From Paraglaciecola hydrolytica (GTDB lineage Bacteria > Pseudomonadota > Gammaproteobacteria > Enterobacterales > Alteromonadaceae), in contig NZ_LSNE01000005.1 of NCBI RefSeq assembly GCF_001565895.1, positions 1 to 41,625 on the forward strand: a stretch of DNA of 41,625 nucleotides. Direction: 5' to 3'. The notes beneath the pieces are model-generated. The model saw only the letters and a program-made list of their open reading frames with translations, ran no database searches and was not told the origin of the DNA. How positions within the stretch are numbered: position 1 is the first letter of the stretch; each line of letters begins with the position of its first letter. Position numbers and translations under genes: made by a program. Below are positions 1 through 10,252 of the stretch, piece by piece.

Positions 1-104
1 GTACAGATATTTTGCAAAGCTTCGTTGACATCAGCGTGAGCATTGCCAGCAACGATGAAAGAAGCGGCGGCTAAAGCGATAGAAGTTTTAACGATTTTCA
101 ACAT
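1..104 (-). CDS. Small exported protein, N-terminal part only
   Basis: Partial gene; 34 codons are visible before the window edge. It starts with ATG at 104 and begins MLKIVKTSIALAAASFIVAG, a typical Sec signal peptide: two lysines, a hydrophobic stretch, and a likely cleavage near the AHA-DV junction at about residues 22-26. The mature part starts DVNEALQNIC and includes a cysteine. A ribosome binding site (GAGGA) lies about 8 bases upstream of the ATG. The start resembles small periplasmic DUF3718-type proteins common in Alteromonadales, but this is from memory and too little is visible to be sure. A protein with a signal peptide is well supported; its function is unknown. Confidence 0.6.
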   Translation of the reverse strand, partial: MLKIVKTSIALAAASFIVAGNAHADVNEALQNIC

Positions 105-311
105 GGTCAAATTCCTCAGGGATTAAAATTAAGTAGGTTTAGTTTGGAAGCGAAGCTGGTTTAGGTTTGCCGCGTTTCGATGGGATTATTAAACAACAGA
201 GGAAGTGATTTGAAAATCTACCAACTAATACTTAGGTATGGTTTGTAATAATTAATCATGAGATTAGTGTGGCTGAGTCCCCTAATATTAAAGGGTTGTG
301 ATTGTTTTTAA

Positions 312-344
312 GACTAAAAAAAAGAGGCTCAAATGAGCCTCTTT
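312..344 (-). terminator. Rho-independent terminator of the M1 aminopeptidase gene
   Basis: A perfect 10-bp stem, AAAGAGGCTC / GAGCCTCTTT with a 4-base loop (321-344), is followed on the minus strand by a run of T residues (the A run at 316-323). It lies 21 bases past the stop codon of the aminopeptidase at 366. On the plus strand no T tract follows, so it acts in the minus direction. Confidence 0.85.
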
Positions 345-365
345 CCACTTAAAAAATTTAATTTA

Positions 366-2939
366 TTACTTAAGTGCTTGGCTTAAATAGGCATTAAAGG
401 CTTTTTGATTTGCTTGTTTAAGGGCTAAACATTGCTCTGATTTTTGTAGTGAAATATCAAAACTGCGGGCCATGCCTTCAACCTTATCTTTACGCTGTGC
501 ATAAAAATCACGACTTAGGGCGATATCATGCACACTACAGGAGTTAGATGCATACTCTGGTAAGCGGGTAGCATGGTAAGCCGGTATTTTAGCGATTAAA
601 GCCTCAAAATTGAGTTTTAACCATACATATAAGTCGTCATCGTTATCCTGCATGTTGGCCGCTCTGGCAATAAAACTAATGACGTGGGCGGGACCGACTG
701 CGTCAGACATGGCAAAATCCAGAGTGTTATGCACGTTTTCACTTTGTGGAAACATCATCGCTGCACCTAAAGTGCCTTGCACGTTGGCATCGGTATTGTT
801 GATATACGTCTTTTTGAGGGTTTCAAACCACAGTTTATCACCGTTACGTACTGCGTTTCGCAAAGCCACTACTGCAATACCCTTGGGTACACTAGTAGGA
901 TCAGCTAAATATTGTTTGGCTAATACTAAACTTGCTTCTTTGACTTTAGGGTCATTTGAGTAACGACCTAACACGCCATAAACTGCATTTCGTAGGCGAC
1001 TGATATCAGCACTGTCTGATTCTTGTTCTTGTAAACCTAAACGGGTGAACCAACTTAATAACTTACTGTTGGCAAACTGACCAAAGATGGCCTCATTACT
1101 TTTGTCTACTAGATAGTTTAGTTCAGTCAATGAAGCAACCACTGAACTGCCAACGATAGGATCTTGGTCGGCAGACAAAACATCTAATACTTGCATATAT
1201 TCTATTAGTTCTATTTCACCTGCGGCAAATAGCGCATCGGTGTTGTACAGCAGGTTTTTACGCTCACGCACGTTTAACGCAGTAATGTCCTCAAGTAGGG
1301 CTGTCAATTGTGCTGCCGGTATCTTCCAACGCAGATATCCCATAGCGTTATCATTAGGGTAAATCCAATCCGCTTCAGCTAACTCAGCTACTGAGGTGGT
1401 GGCATCTTTAAGAAATAATTGTGTACGTTTTATCTGGCCATTTTTTTTGTAGCTAATGGCTAAGGGGATGGTCCACGTTTGCGCTGTTACTTCTGCACCT
1501 AACAAATGATAACGGCGTTGTTTGATCTCGCCACTTTGAGCAAACTCAACTAAGGGATAAGCCGGTTGCTCTAAATAAGTCTTCATCATCCCTGGCACAT
1601 CAAAATCAGCCACACTTGAGAGTACTTGCCATAAATCATCGGCTTGTGCATTGCCCCAAGCATTATTTTTCATATAGTTTTGAATGGCTTGTTGAAAGGC
1701 TTTTTCACCCACTAAAGACTCAATCAGTTTTAACACCGACTCACCTTTACTGTAGTTTAGGCCCAAACCATCCATTACATCGCTTGAGTTTCTTACCACT
1801 TTTTTGACGGGTTTAACGGTTGGGCTGGCATCAGCGCTAAACGCTGATTCTTGCACTAATCTGGCTTGATAGTTTTGTTCAGGATATAAGTCCATCATGA
1901 CTTTTGAAGCCATCCATGAAGCAAAAGCTTCATTCAACCATAAGTCATCCCACCAGGCCATCGTCACTAGGTTGCCGTACCACATATGGGCAAGCTCATG
2001 GGCAATAACGTTTAAGGTGCTGGATTGTTCATTTAAACGCGGTTCATCATCTAACAACAATAAACTGCTACGGTAGGTCACTAAACCGGCATTTTCCATG
2101 GCGCCATGGGTAAAGTTAGGCACTGCAATAAAATCGAGCTTTTCAAAAGGGTAGGCGCTACCAAAATAGCTTTCTAGTTTGGCTAGAATGCCGGCGGTGT
2201 TTTTAGCGGCAAATTTAGTGCGGCTTGCTTGACCTTTAGGTGTATAGATTTTTGCTGGCATCTTAAGATTAGGAATATCAGCGAAATCAAATTCACCTAC
2301 TGCGTAAGCCACAATATAAGTGGGCATAGCTGGAGTGCGGTTAAATGCGACAGTCTGCCAACCATCTTTAACACTGCGTGTTTTAACTAAGGTATTAGAC
2401 AGTACAGTGTGTTTTTCTGGCGCTTTGATAGTTAACTGAAAAGGGATTTTAAACGAAGGCTCATCAAAACTTGGAAATGCCCGTCTGGCGTGCATATCTT
2501 CAAACTGGGTAAAGATATAGTTGTTATCTTCAAATTTAGATAAATACATACCATCTGAAGTGGTATTTACCTTGCCCTTAAATTTGATATGTAATTGATA
2601 TTGCTTAGCTTTGATCGATGTTGGCGCATTAGCACGTTGAATATCATAAGCATGAGAGCTGACAGTTAAGGGAATAGACTTATCCCCATCAATTAATGTT
2701 ACTTTTTCGATATCTAGCTCTAATTGATAGAACTCAATATGGTCGGTGGTTTCCGTCACCGTGATATCAATAGTGGTATCACCACTAAACTCATCTTTAT
2801 CAGGATCGATAGTTAAATTTATTTGTTGAAAACTCGGCTTTATTTTGTCTGAAAGTCGGTAGTTTATATCTTGTGCTATAGCGGTAGCTGAATAGAGTAG
2901 AAACAGCGTTAGCCAAATGCAGGCACGTTTAAACAGCAT
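366..2939 (-). CDS. Exported M1-family zinc aminopeptidase
   Basis: An 857-residue metallo-aminopeptidase that removes N-terminal residues from peptides, here probably in the periplasm. Residues 1-22 form a signal peptide ending ATAIA-Q. The exopeptidase motif GAMEN is at 279-283, the zinc motif HELAH at 314-318 with the third ligand Glu337 in NEAFA, and the transition-state tyrosine is probably Tyr396 (NYSKGE). The C-terminal ~350 residues look like the helical ERAP1-like domain of M1 enzymes. Length is normal for the family. The start is supported by an AAGGA site 7-8 bases upstream. It is a single-gene unit with its own terminator, separated from the upstream acyl-CoA synthetase gene by 156 bases and a large hairpin. 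The family is certain; the exact peptide preference is not. Confidence 0.95.
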   Translation of the reverse strand: MLFKRACIWLTLFLLYSATAIAQDINYRLSDKIKPSFQQINLTIDPDKDEFSGDTTIDITVTETTDHIEFYQLELDIEKVTLIDGDKSIPLTVSSHAYDIQRANAPTSIKAKQYQLHIKFKGKVNTTSDGMYLSKFEDNNYIFTQFEDMHARRAFPSFDEPSFKIPFQLTIKAPEKHTVLSNTLVKTRSVKDGWQTVAFNRTPAMPTYIVAYAVGEFDFADIPNLKMPAKIYTPKGQASRTKFAAKNTAGILAKLESYFGSAYPFEKLDFIAVPNFTHGAMENAGLVTYRSSLLLLDDEPRLNEQSSTLNVIAHELAHMWYGNLVTMAWWDDLWLNEAFASWMASKVMMDLYPEQNYQARLVQESAFSADASPTVKPVKKVVRNSSDVMDGLGLNYSKGESVLKLIESLVGEKAFQQAIQNYMKNNAWGNAQADDLWQVLSSVADFDVPGMMKTYLEQPAYPLVEFAQSGEIKQRRYHLLGAEVTAQTWTIPLAISYKKNGQIKRTQLFLKDATTSVAELAEADWIYPNDNAMGYLRWKIPAAQLTALLEDITALNVRERKNLLYNTDALFAAGEIELIEYMQVLDVLSADQDPIVGSSVVASLTELNYLVDKSNEAIFGQFANSKLLSWFTRLGLQEQESDSADISRLRNAVYGVLGRYSNDPKVKEASLVLAKQYLADPTSVPKGIAVVALRNAVRNGDKLWFETLKKTYINNTDANVQGTLGAAMMFPQSENVHNTLDFAMSDAVGPAHVISFIARAANMQDNDDDLYVWLKLNFEALIAKIPAYHATRLPEYASNSCSVHDIALSRDFYAQRKDKVEGMARSFDISLQKSEQCLALKQANQKAFNAYLSQALK

Positions 2940-3044
2940 AGGGTGTCCTTTAGTGGATTTACAAAAGAGCCGAACAGTAATTTAATCGAATTTAAATGCA
3001 AGTTTAAAAGCGTTAATAAGTATGTCGACTTTGGCAAGAAAGGC

Positions 3045-3085
3045 TGACATACCAGTGATATGGAAAAAGCAAAACTGGTATGTCA
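3045..3085 (-). terminator. Long inverted repeat after the acyl-CoA synthetase gene, probable terminator
   Basis: A perfect 12-bp inverted repeat, TGACATACCAGT (3045-3056) and ACTGGTATGTCA (3074-3085), with a 17-base spacer, starts 11 bases after the stop codon of the minus-strand gene at 3096. The T content after it in the minus direction (GCCTTTCTT) is modest, so termination is likely but not certain. It also lies about 105 bases upstream of the aminopeptidase start, so an operator role cannot be excluded. Confidence 0.55.
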
Positions 3086-3095
3086 AAAGTAGAGA

Positions 3096-4742
3096 TTAAG
3101 AAACGTTAGGGAATTGATAATCTTCAAAAGTCTTGCGTAGGGCAAGTTTGTTTAGTTTACCGGTAGCGGTATGGGGTAACTCAGTAACAAATACTACATC
3201 ATCAGGTAAAGACCATTTGTGTAAAGTGGGCGTGAGATAAGCAATGACTTCTTGGCTGCTTAGGCTTGCTCCTGGTTTGAGTACCACCACTAATAAAGGT
3301 CGTTCTGTCCATTTAGGATGATAACGGCCAATGGCTGCTGCTTCGGCAATCATGGGATGACTGACAGCGGCATTTTCGATTTCAATGGAACTGACCCATT
3401 CACCACCGGATTTAATTACATCTTTGGTTCGATCGGTAATCTGCATAAAACCATTTGCATCAATGGTGGCCACATCACCTGTATCAAACCAACCATGTTC
3501 GTCTACTGGGCAACCTTCAGATCCCGGCTCTTGTGACAGACCATAATAGCCACTGGCTACCCATGGGCCTCGCACTTTTAGGGCACCAAAAGCCACTCCA
3601 TCCCAAGGTAATTCTTGATTATTGTCATCGACAATGCGCATTTGAATGCCAAACACACCACGGCCTTGTTTGCATTGCAAATCAACCATCTCAGTATCTG
3701 ATAAGTCAGTCATATCCCGTTTTAAACAAAATACTGTACCTAGTGGGCTAGTTTCTGTCATGCCCCAGCCTTGAACCACTTTAGTACCATAAGTAAGAAA
3801 ACGTTCAATGATAGTACGAGGACATGCGGCACCCCCTACGGTTACGCGAGTCAGTTTACTCAGAGTGGTTTTAGATTGGTCGAGATAATTTAACAATGCT
3901 AACCAAATGGTAGGAACACCAGAACTATACGTCACACCTTCACTTTCAATAAGGGTTTGTAACGTTGCCCCGTCAGCCATCTTGGGTCCGGGCATCACCA
4001 TTTTAGAGCCCGCCATGATAGAGCCATAGGGAATGCCCCAAGCATTAACATGAAACATAGGTACGACTGGCATACAGGTTTCTTTGGTTGATGCATTGGT
4101 TACATCGGGTAATGAGCCAGCCAGTGCGTGTAATAAGGTAGATCGGTGGCTATAAACTACGCCTTTGGGATTACCCGTGGTACCCGAGGTATAACACATG
4201 CCACTGGCGGTGTTTTCATCAAATTGTGGCCAGTCAAATTGATCACTTTGGGTGGCTAATAATTCTTCGTAACACTTAACATTAGTGAGTGTGGTTTGCG
4301 GCATATGGGCTTTGTCGGTTAATACGACGATATGCTCGACTTCACTCAGGTGAGCCTTTAACGCTTCAATGAGTGGCATGACTAACAAATCCACAAACAA
4401 TACTTTGTCTTGGGCATGTTTAATAATGTATACAATCTGCTCAGGGAACAGTTTTGGATTGATGGTATGGCATACCATGCCACTGCCAGACACCCCATAA
4501 TACAGCTCTAAATGACGATAATCATTCCAGGCTAAAGTACCGATACGATCACCAAATTTTGCACCAAGCAGAGGTAATACATTGGCAAGTTGCCGTGAAC
4601 GGCTAGCAAAATCTTTATAGGTGTAGCGATGTAAAGGATTGTCTGCGGTGACAGATACAATTTCACTTTCAGGAAAGTTGCGTTCAGCGTGAACGAGTAT
4701 GGAAGAAATCATTAATTGCGAATTCATCATCAAGGCTTGCAT
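3096..4742 (-). CDS. Medium/long-chain fatty acyl-CoA synthetase (AMP-forming)
   Basis: A 548-residue ANL-superfamily ligase that activates a carboxylic acid to acyl-AMP and then acyl-CoA. Visible motifs in order: P-loop [10 protein letters not shown] at 185-194, GWGMTE at 325-330, the TGD aspartate at 421-423, the hinge/A8 region [13 protein letters not shown] at 437-449, and the catalytic lysine in TATGKL (Lys529). The overall pattern matches the AlkK-type acyl-CoA synthetases used in beta-oxidation. The start at 4742 has an AAAGGA site about 8 bases upstream; an internal Met5-Met6 is possible but less well placed. It is the last gene of a three-gene minus-strand arm (hydrolase, SDR, ligase) divergent from the beta-oxidation genes, so it probably feeds them. 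Chain-length preference cannot be read from sequence. Confidence 0.9.
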   Translation of the reverse strand: MQALMMNSQLMISSILVHAERNFPESEIVSVTADNPLHRYTYKDFASRSRQLANVLPLLGAKFGDRIGTLAWNDYRHLELYYGVSGSGMVCHTINPKLFPEQIVYIIKHAQDKVLFVDLLVMPLIEALKAHLSEVEHIVVLTDKAHMPQTTLTNVKCYEELLATQSDQFDWPQFDENTASGMCYTSGTTGNPKGVVYSHRSTLLHALAGSLPDVTNASTKETCMPVVPMFHVNAWGIPYGSIMAGSKMVMPGPKMADGATLQTLIESEGVTYSSGVPTIWLALLNYLDQSKTTLSKLTRVTVGGAACPRTIIERFLTYGTKVVQGWGMTETSPLGTVFCLKRDMTDLSDTEMVDLQCKQGRGVFGIQMRIVDDNNQELPWDGVAFGALKVRGPWVASGYYGLSQEPGSEGCPVDEHGWFDTGDVATIDANGFMQITDRTKDVIKSGGEWVSSIEIENAAVSHPMIAEAAAIGRYHPKWTERPLLVVVLKPGASLSSQEVIAYLTPTLHKWSLPDDVVFVTELPHTATGKLNKLALRKTFEDYQFPNVS

Positions 4743-4797
4743 GGTAATAGTCCTTTGTTATTAGTTATGTACTGTTTTCTAGTTGTTTAAGATATTT

Positions 4798-4817
4798 GGC
4801 TCAGCATTTACTGAGCC
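4798..4817. other. Intergenic hairpin between SDR and acyl-CoA synthetase genes
   Basis: Perfect 7-bp stem GGCTCAG / CTGAGCC with a 6-base loop in the 104-base gap between two co-directional genes. No T tract follows it on either strand, so it looks more like an mRNA processing or stability element than a terminator. Confidence 0.4.
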
Positions 4818-4846
4818 TAAAGATAGTCGACTTAAAAATTTATGCC

Positions 4847-5608
4847 TTACCACGCAGACACACCTCCATCTACGGCAATAGTTTGACCATTCATATAAGA
4901 ATTACCGGGGGATAACATCAGTAGCATGGTATTAACGATTTCTTGTGGTTGAGCCAAACGTTTCATCGGCGTTCCGCGCGCCAACTGGGCCTGACTTTCA
5001 GGTGTATCAAAATCCTTTAAAATGGCAGTAGGACTAAAAAAAGGACAGATAGCGTTACAGCGAATGCCTTTTTTGGCATATTCCACCGCAGCGGTTTTGG
5101 TTAAACCAGCGACTGCATGTTTGGCCGCGGCATAGGCGCCAACTTTGGGAGCTCCACCAATACCCGCCATAGAACTGACATTTAAGATATGCCCTGAACC
5201 CTGACTCAACATGGCGGCTATTTGATATTTCATACCAAACAGCACACCTTTAACATTAATGTCCCACTGTTTGTCCAAGATTTCTTCGCTTAACAAATGC
5301 AACGGGGTCATATCATGTGCCACCCCTGCATTATTAACCGCTATATCGACCCGACCAAAATGTTGTATGGCACTATCTACCATGGCTTTACAGTCGTTTT
5401 CATTCGCCACATCACAGCGTTGACTGATAATTTGCGCTGCTTTGTCGCCAGCCATCTCAAGGGTGTGAGCCAAATTATTTTCATCTATATCGCTGATAAC
5501 CAAACGACATCCACGTTTCACTAAACCCAGTGTCAATAAACGGCCAAAACCACTGCCTGCACCGGTTATCAGGGCTACTTGGCCGCTAAAATCGAGTAAT
5601 TCATCCAT
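4847..5608 (-). CDS. Short-chain dehydrogenase/reductase
   Basis: A 253-residue classical SDR using NAD(P)(H). The nucleotide-binding motif TGAGSGFG is at 15-22, NNAG at 92-95, and the catalytic set is Ser146, Tyr159 and Lys163 (YAAAK). Asp40 at the end of beta-2 (VISD) favours NAD(H) over NADP(H). The C-terminal NGQTIAVDGG segment is typical of the family. Start supported by an AGGAC site before the ATG. It lies 29 bases downstream of the haloalkane-dehalogenase-like gene and 104 bases upstream of the acyl-CoA synthetase gene. A role oxidising an alcohol or hydroxyacyl compound for the neighbouring beta-oxidation genes is inferred from context only; SDR substrates cannot be predicted from these motifs. 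Confidence 0.9.
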   Translation of the reverse strand: MDELLDFSGQVALITGAGSGFGRLLTLGLVKRGCRLVISDIDENNLAHTLEMAGDKAAQIISQRCDVANENDCKAMVDSAIQHFGRVDIAVNNAGVAHDMTPLHLLSEEILDKQWDINVKGVLFGMKYQIAAMLSQGSGHILNVSSMAGIGGAPKVGAYAAAKHAVAGLTKTAAVEYAKKGIRCNAICPFFSPTAILKDFDTPESQAQLARGTPMKRLAQPQEIVNTMLLMLSPGNSYMNGQTIAVDGGVSAW

Positions 5609-5637
5609 TTTTTCGTCCTGTTATTAAGATCTGTTAT

Positions 5638-6558
5638 TTATTGTGTGCAGATGGGATTGGCTTGCATAAAATCCAGCAGCACTTTAGTTAAAGCTTGTGG
5701 CTGATCTTCTTGTAAAAAATGCCCACCATTAATAATGGTTGTATGGTGCTGTCCCTGACAGCCCGGGATTAACTTTTGCATAATGTCATCACCTCCGGCG
5801 GTAACGGGGTCGCTATCACTAAAAGCGGTAATAAAGGGTTTATTAAAACGTTGCAGTACTTGCCATGCCTTTCTATTGGCCGCAGTGGCGGGATCGTTTG
5901 GAGTTGCAGGCACTAATAAAGGGAACTGCCGAACACCGGCTTTATAACTTTCATCAGGAAAAGGAGCGTTATAGGCGGCTAAGGTACTTTCACTCAAGCT
6001 CGTCGTGGTCGCACCTTTAATGATGCCTGCAACTGGAAATATCTCTACCTGTTGAGAAAAATCCTTCCATTTATGAAACGCCTCAGGGAGAGCATGATCA
6101 CCAGTAGGTAACATAGTATTGGCGGCCAATACTCTGGCAAACAAATCAGGATGCTCTGCGACTAAACGTAAACCAATTAATCCGCCCCAATCCTGACAAA
6201 CTAAGGTTATTTCACTTAATTTAAGCGTTAACAACAAGGCTCTGATCCAATCAACATGAGTTTGATAAGTGTAGGCACCTTGCTCGGTCGGTTTGTCAGA
6301 TTTACCAAAACCGATCAAATCTGGCGCAATTACTCTATAGCCTGCATCTACTACCGGCGTAATCATATGGCGATAAAGATAACTCCAGCTCGGTTCGCCA
6401 TGCAGCATTAAGACTACTTCACCGTCTTTTGGGCCTTCATCTACATAATGTAAGTTAAGTTCGCCACCGGCATTATCGCTGACCTGTATAAAGTGCTCAG
6501 CAAAAGGATAATCAACAAGATTGGCGAAACAGTTTTGAGGTGTGCTTAAAAATTCCAA
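5638..6558 (-). CDS. Haloalkane dehalogenase-family alpha/beta hydrolase (HLD-I-like)
   Basis: A 306-residue alpha/beta hydrolase. It has the HLD-I signature HGEPSWSYLYR from residue 53, the nucleophile motif CQDWGG with Asp123 and halide-binding Trp124, a probable acid Asp250 (SDSDP) and the histidine in GGHFLQE (His280). Family members hydrolyse carbon-halogen bonds to alcohols. Aligned from memory with DhlA, the cap segment PFPDESYKAGVRQFP is well conserved, but the second halide-binding tryptophan of DhlA (Trp175) is not obvious here; the equivalent stretch reads KGATTTSLSE. The dehalogenase family is therefore clear, but activity on haloalkanes is not proven. It is the first gene of the minus-strand arm and is divergent from the FadJ-like gene, with 243 bases between the two starts. 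Confidence 0.8.
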   Translation of the reverse strand: MEFLSTPQNCFANLVDYPFAEHFIQVSDNAGGELNLHYVDEGPKDGEVVLMLHGEPSWSYLYRHMITPVVDAGYRVIAPDLIGFGKSDKPTEQGAYTYQTHVDWIRALLLTLKLSEITLVCQDWGGLIGLRLVAEHPDLFARVLAANTMLPTGDHALPEAFHKWKDFSQQVEIFPVAGIIKGATTTSLSESTLAAYNAPFPDESYKAGVRQFPLLVPATPNDPATAANRKAWQVLQRFNKPFITAFSDSDPVTAGGDDIMQKLIPGCQGQHHTTIINGGHFLQEDQPQALTKVLLDFMQANPICTQ

Positions 6559-6801
6559 AATAGCCCTTAATGTGAATTACTTGTAAATAATATGTTGATT
6601 GCCTAGAACATCAAAAGCTCTAACTAAAGTCAACTTGTGTAGATTGATAAAACAATATGAATTTAATGAATAGATTGGCCAGATTGGAAGACTGAGCCTT
6701 ATAACTCAGCATTATAGGTCAACATAAAACCAATAAATTTGGATGATTGGGTTCACTGACCTAGTATCTAATCACTAAAATTGTTTGGTATAGAGAGCGT
6801 G
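6559..6801. promoter_or_regulatory. Divergent promoter region of the fatty-acid catabolic island
   Basis: The 243 bases between two divergent translation starts must hold promoters for both arms. The region is AT-rich. I do not recognise a FadR- or PsrA-type operator by eye and see no pair of boxes close to the sigma-70 consensus, so the regulator is left open. Confidence 0.5.
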
Positions 6802-8931
6802 ATGAAACAAAATTCAATGGAAGCAGTGGATTACGAGTTGCAAAAACAAAGTGATGGTAGTCAATTAGCATTAGTTTTTATGCAAAATCCGCCGGTAAAT
6901 GCCTTATCTAAAGCGGTACGTATCGGTTTAATTGCCAACATCAAGCAAGCGCTGGCTGATGAATCTGTTAAAGCTATCGTGATCTCGTCTAAACAATCTT
7001 TGTTTTCAGGTGGCGCTGATATAAGCGAATTTGCCAGCGGTGACTTTGAACCACCATTGCCAGCAGTGTTAGATCTAATCGAAAATGCAGCTAAACCTAT
7101 TATCGCTGTACTTAACGGCCCCGCCTTTGGTGGCGGTTTAGAAGTCGCATTGGCTTGCCACTATCGAGTGACCTTTGCAGCTAACAAAGTAGGTTTGCCT
7201 GAAGTGAATCTTGGCATATTACCTGGTGCCGGTGGCACCCAACGTTTACCTCGTTTAGCTGGTGTGGCTCAGGCCTTGGATATGATAGTCAGTGGGCGGC
7301 CAGTTGCTGCCAGTAAACTAAGCGGTGTTTTTGATTTAGTGGTCGCTGATCCCGCGCAATTGTTCAGTGAATCATTGACCTTTTGTCAAAAAGTAGTAGC
7401 TGAAGGAGCTGTCGTTCGTCGCACTTGTGATATCACCATCGATGCGTCTACGGCACACGCTGAATTATTTGCTCAATTCCGCCTAAGCATTGCCAAACAA
7501 GCGCGAGGTTTTTTTGCCCCTGAGCGCTGTATTCAAGCGGTAGAAGCGTCGGTTGCCTTACCTTTTGTACAAGGTTTACAACGTGAAGGTGAATTGTTTC
7601 TAGAATGTATGCAATCTAAAGAGGCTCGCGCTCAGCAGCATTTCTTTTTTGCCGAGCGCGCGGCATCCCACGTCAAAGATTACGATAAAACTACCCCCGT
7701 CAGAGACATTCAAAAAGTCGGCATTATCGGTGCCGGCACCATGGGCGGTGGCATTGCCATGAACTTTGCCAACGCAGGTCTTCCTGTCACCGTGCTGGAA
7801 TTAAAACAAGAAGCACTGGACAAAGGTTTGGCGCTGATCAGGCGCAATTATGAAAGCTCAGCTAAAAAAGGCAAATTAACAGCCGCGCAAGTTGAACAGC
7901 GCATGGCCTTATTACAAGGTACTACCGATTACGCCAATTTGGCTGATGTGGATTTGGTCATCGAAGCTGTATTTGAAAAAATGGAAGTTAAACACGAGGT
8001 GTTTAAAACACTGGATAAGGTGTGTAAGCCTGGTGCTATTCTCGCGTCTAATACCTCTACTTTGGATCTTAATGAAATCGCCTCAGCCACTAAACGGCCG
8101 CAAGATGTAATAGGCATGCACTTTTTCAGTCCTGCCAATGTGATGAAATTGCTCGAAGTTGTAAAAGGCGAACACTCATCACCTGAAGTGATCAAAACCG
8201 TGATGCAGTTGGCTAAAAAAATCAATAAAGTTGCGGTATTGGTAGGGGTATGTTTTGGTTTTGTCGGTAACCGTATGATTGAGTCTTATGGCCGCGAAGC
8301 CAACCGTTTGATGCTCGAAGGCGTTAAACCCGAACAACTTGATCAGGTGATTTACGATTTTGGACTACCCATGGGGCCTTTTACTATGGGTGATATGGCT
8401 GGGCAAGACATTGGTTATTTTGTGCGTCAGTCACGCCAAGAATTTATTCAGCATGATCCAAGTTACTGCATCTTGGCCGACAAGTTGGTTGAACAAGGTC
8501 GGGTTGGACTTAAAGCCGGCAAGGGGGTTTATCTGTATGCACAAGGCAGTCGCACTCCAATTCCTGACCCAGAGGTGCTGGAACTCGCCAAACAAGAGGC
8601 ACAACGCCTTGGCATCAAACAACGTGAAATCAGCGATCAAGAGATGTTAGAACGCATTATATTCCCTTTGATCAATGAAGGAGCTTTGATCCTAGAAGAG
8701 GGTATTGCTGCCAAATCCAGCGATATCGATGTGATCTACGTTTATGGTTATGGCTTTCCGGTTTATCGCGGTGGCCCCATGCAGTACGCCGATGAAATTG
8801 GTTTAAAAACCATATACGACGCTATGTGTAAATATCGTGATGAATTGGGCGAATATGGCCAGCATTGGTTCCAGCCAGCGCCTTTACTGAAAAAACTCGC
8901 CGCACAAGGTAAACGTTTTGCAGACTTGTAA
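6802..8931 (+). CDS. Bifunctional enoyl-CoA hydratase / 3-hydroxyacyl-CoA dehydrogenase (FadJ/MFE1-like)
   Basis: This enzyme performs the hydration and NAD-dependent oxidation steps of beta-oxidation. The N-terminal crotonase domain carries [10 protein letters not shown] and [14 protein letters not shown], with the two catalytic glutamates at about 114 and 134. The 3-hydroxyacyl-CoA dehydrogenase domain begins with GAGTMGGG near residue 310 and continues with [12 protein letters not shown] and [17 protein letters not shown]. The C-terminal domain contains [11 protein letters not shown]. The length, about 709 residues, and the layout resemble peroxisomal MFE1 and FadJ. The reading frame is open from TTG 6781, but that codon has no ribosome binding site; ATG 6802 follows GAGAG, so I use it. 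The thiolase gene follows after 89 bases. Whether it pairs with this thiolase in a complex is unknown. Confidence 0.92.
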   Translation: MKQNSMEAVDYELQKQSDGSQLALVFMQNPPVNALSKAVRIGLIANIKQALADESVKAIVISSKQSLFSGGADISEFASGDFEPPLPAVLDLIENAAKPIIAVLNGPAFGGGLEVALACHYRVTFAANKVGLPEVNLGILPGAGGTQRLPRLAGVAQALDMIVSGRPVAASKLSGVFDLVVADPAQLFSESLTFCQKVVAEGAVVRRTCDITIDASTAHAELFAQFRLSIAKQARGFFAPERCIQAVEASVALPFVQGLQREGELFLECMQSKEARAQQHFFFAERAASHVKDYDKTTPVRDIQKVGIIGAGTMGGGIAMNFANAGLPVTVLELKQEALDKGLALIRRNYESSAKKGKLTAAQVEQRMALLQGTTDYANLADVDLVIEAVFEKMEVKHEVFKTLDKVCKPGAILASNTSTLDLNEIASATKRPQDVIGMHFFSPANVMKLLEVVKGEHSSPEVIKTVMQLAKKINKVAVLVGVCFGFVGNRMIESYGREANRLMLEGVKPEQLDQVIYDFGLPMGPFTMGDMAGQDIGYFVRQSRQEFIQHDPSYCILADKLVEQGRVGLKAGKGVYLYAQGSRTPIPDPEVLELAKQEAQRLGIKQREISDQEMLERIIFPLINEGALILEEGIAAKSSDIDVIYVYGYGFPVYRGGPMQYADEIGLKTIYDAMCKYRDELGEYGQHWFQPAPLLKKLAAQGKRFADL

Positions 8932-9020
8932 AAACTGCTAGCAAAGCCAGTTTACTAAATTAGATTAGATTAATTTTTGCCCCCTAAGCTAGTGGGCGTG
9001 AAGCATAGAGAGTAAATAGT

Positions 9021-10202
9021 ATGAAAAAAGCCGTTATTGTATCTACCGCCAGAACACCCGTAGGCCGCGCTTATAAAGGCGCCTTTAATAATTTAGAAAT
9101 GCCTAGTTTAGGCGGTCACGCTATTCGTGAAGCGGTAAGACGTTCTGGTGTTGATCCTGCCAGTATTGATGATGTCATCATGGGCAGCGCCTTAACGCAG
9201 GGCAGTGGAAGTATGAATATTGCCCGTTTAGCCGCCTTAGCAGCTGACTTGCCAGTAACTGTTGGCGGTATGACTTTGGATAGGCAATGTAGCTCAGGCA
9301 TGTATGCTATTGCGACAGCAGCAAAACATATCATTACCGATAACGTGCCGATTATGGTGGCGGGTGGGTTGGACTCTATCAGCCTAGTGCAAAACAAAAA
9401 TATGAATATGCATAAAGTGGTTGATCCAGCCTTAGTCAAAAAACACAAAGACATCTATATGCCCATGTTACAAACCGCTGAAATTGTGGCTAAGCGCTAC
9501 GGTATTAGCCGCGATGCGCAAGATGAATATGCACTGCAAAGTCAAATGCGTACCGCCGCAGGCCAAGCTACAGGTAAATTTGACGACGAAATTATTCCAG
9601 TTACTGCCACTCAGGTGGTATTTAACAAAGAAACCAAAGAAGAAAGTTTTCAGCAAATTACTTTAAGCAAAGACGAAGGTAACCGTGCCGATACAACGCT
9701 AGCAGGCTTACAGGGACTTAAACCGGTAATCGAAGGTGGTTGTATTACCGCTGGTAATGCCAGTCAGTTATCTGATGGTGCTTCAGCCAGCGTTTTGATG
9801 GATAGCAAACTAGCAGAAAAAATGAATTTATCACCTTTAGGTGCCTACCGTGGTATCGCAGTTGCCGGTTGTGAGCCCGATGAGATGGGCATAGGTCCCG
9901 TGTTTGCCATTCCTAAACTACTCAAACAGCACGGCCTGAAAATGAGCGATATCGGTTTGTGGGAGCTCAACGAAGCCTTTGCCGTGCAAGTATTGTATTG
10001 CCGCGACAAACTGGGTATCCCAGATGAATTGCTTAACGTCAACGGTGGTGCTATTTCTATCGGTCATCCTTATGGCATGAGTGGCGCGCGTATGGTTGGT
10101 CATGCATTAATTGAAGGCAAACGTCGCGGAGCCAAATATGTTGTCTGTACCATGTGTATTGGCGGAGGCATGGGCGCTGCGGGTTTATTTGAAGTTTTCT
10201 AA
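9021..10202 (+). CDS. Acetyl-CoA C-acyltransferase (3-ketoacyl-CoA thiolase)
   Basis: A 393-residue thiolase that cleaves 3-ketoacyl-CoA to acetyl-CoA and a shortened acyl-CoA, or runs in reverse. The acylated nucleophile is Cys90 in DRQCSSG; the second active-site pair is His349 in [12 protein letters not shown] and Cys379 in [10 protein letters not shown]. Length is that of degradative and biosynthetic thiolases alike. Position between the hydratase-dehydrogenase and the acyl-CoA dehydrogenase genes argues for beta-oxidation. An AGAG site precedes the ATG. A FadA/FadI-type role is likely; an acetoacetyl-CoA (PhaA-like) role is the main alternative. Confidence 0.92.
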   Translation: MKKAVIVSTARTPVGRAYKGAFNNLEMPSLGGHAIREAVRRSGVDPASIDDVIMGSALTQGSGSMNIARLAALAADLPVTVGGMTLDRQCSSGMYAIATAAKHIITDNVPIMVAGGLDSISLVQNKNMNMHKVVDPALVKKHKDIYMPMLQTAEIVAKRYGISRDAQDEYALQSQMRTAAGQATGKFDDEIIPVTATQVVFNKETKEESFQQITLSKDEGNRADTTLAGLQGLKPVIEGGCITAGNASQLSDGASASVLMDSKLAEKMNLSPLGAYRGIAVAGCEPDEMGIGPVFAIPKLLKQHGLKMSDIGLWELNEAFAVQVLYCRDKLGIPDELLNVNGGAISIGHPYGMSGARMVGHALIEGKRRGAKYVVCTMCIGGGMGAAGLFEVF

Positions 10203-10222
10203 AAACAGCGATGGACATCGTT

Positions 10223-10246
10223 TGTAGGAGCTGCTTTAGCTGCGAA
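10223..10246. repeat. REP-like extragenic element
   Basis: The sequence contains GGAGCTGCTTTAGCTGCGAA, which folds as GCTGC-TTTA-GCTGC with one T:T mismatch. It resembles the GGAGC(GG)CTTTAGCC(GC)GCGAA repeats dispersed between genes in many gammaproteobacteria. It lies in the 123-base gap between the thiolase and acyl-CoA dehydrogenase genes. Only one copy is visible in the window, so repeat status rests on resemblance. Confidence 0.55.
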
Positions 10247-10252
10247 CCTTTT

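Noticed and set aside
6781-6801. TTG start for the FadJ-like gene
   Set aside because: No ribosome binding site before it; ATG 6802 is preceded by GAGAG.
7929-8225. Minus-strand open frame inside the FadJ-like gene
   Set aside because: Shadow of a strongly conserved coding region on the other strand; no family motif or ribosome binding site.
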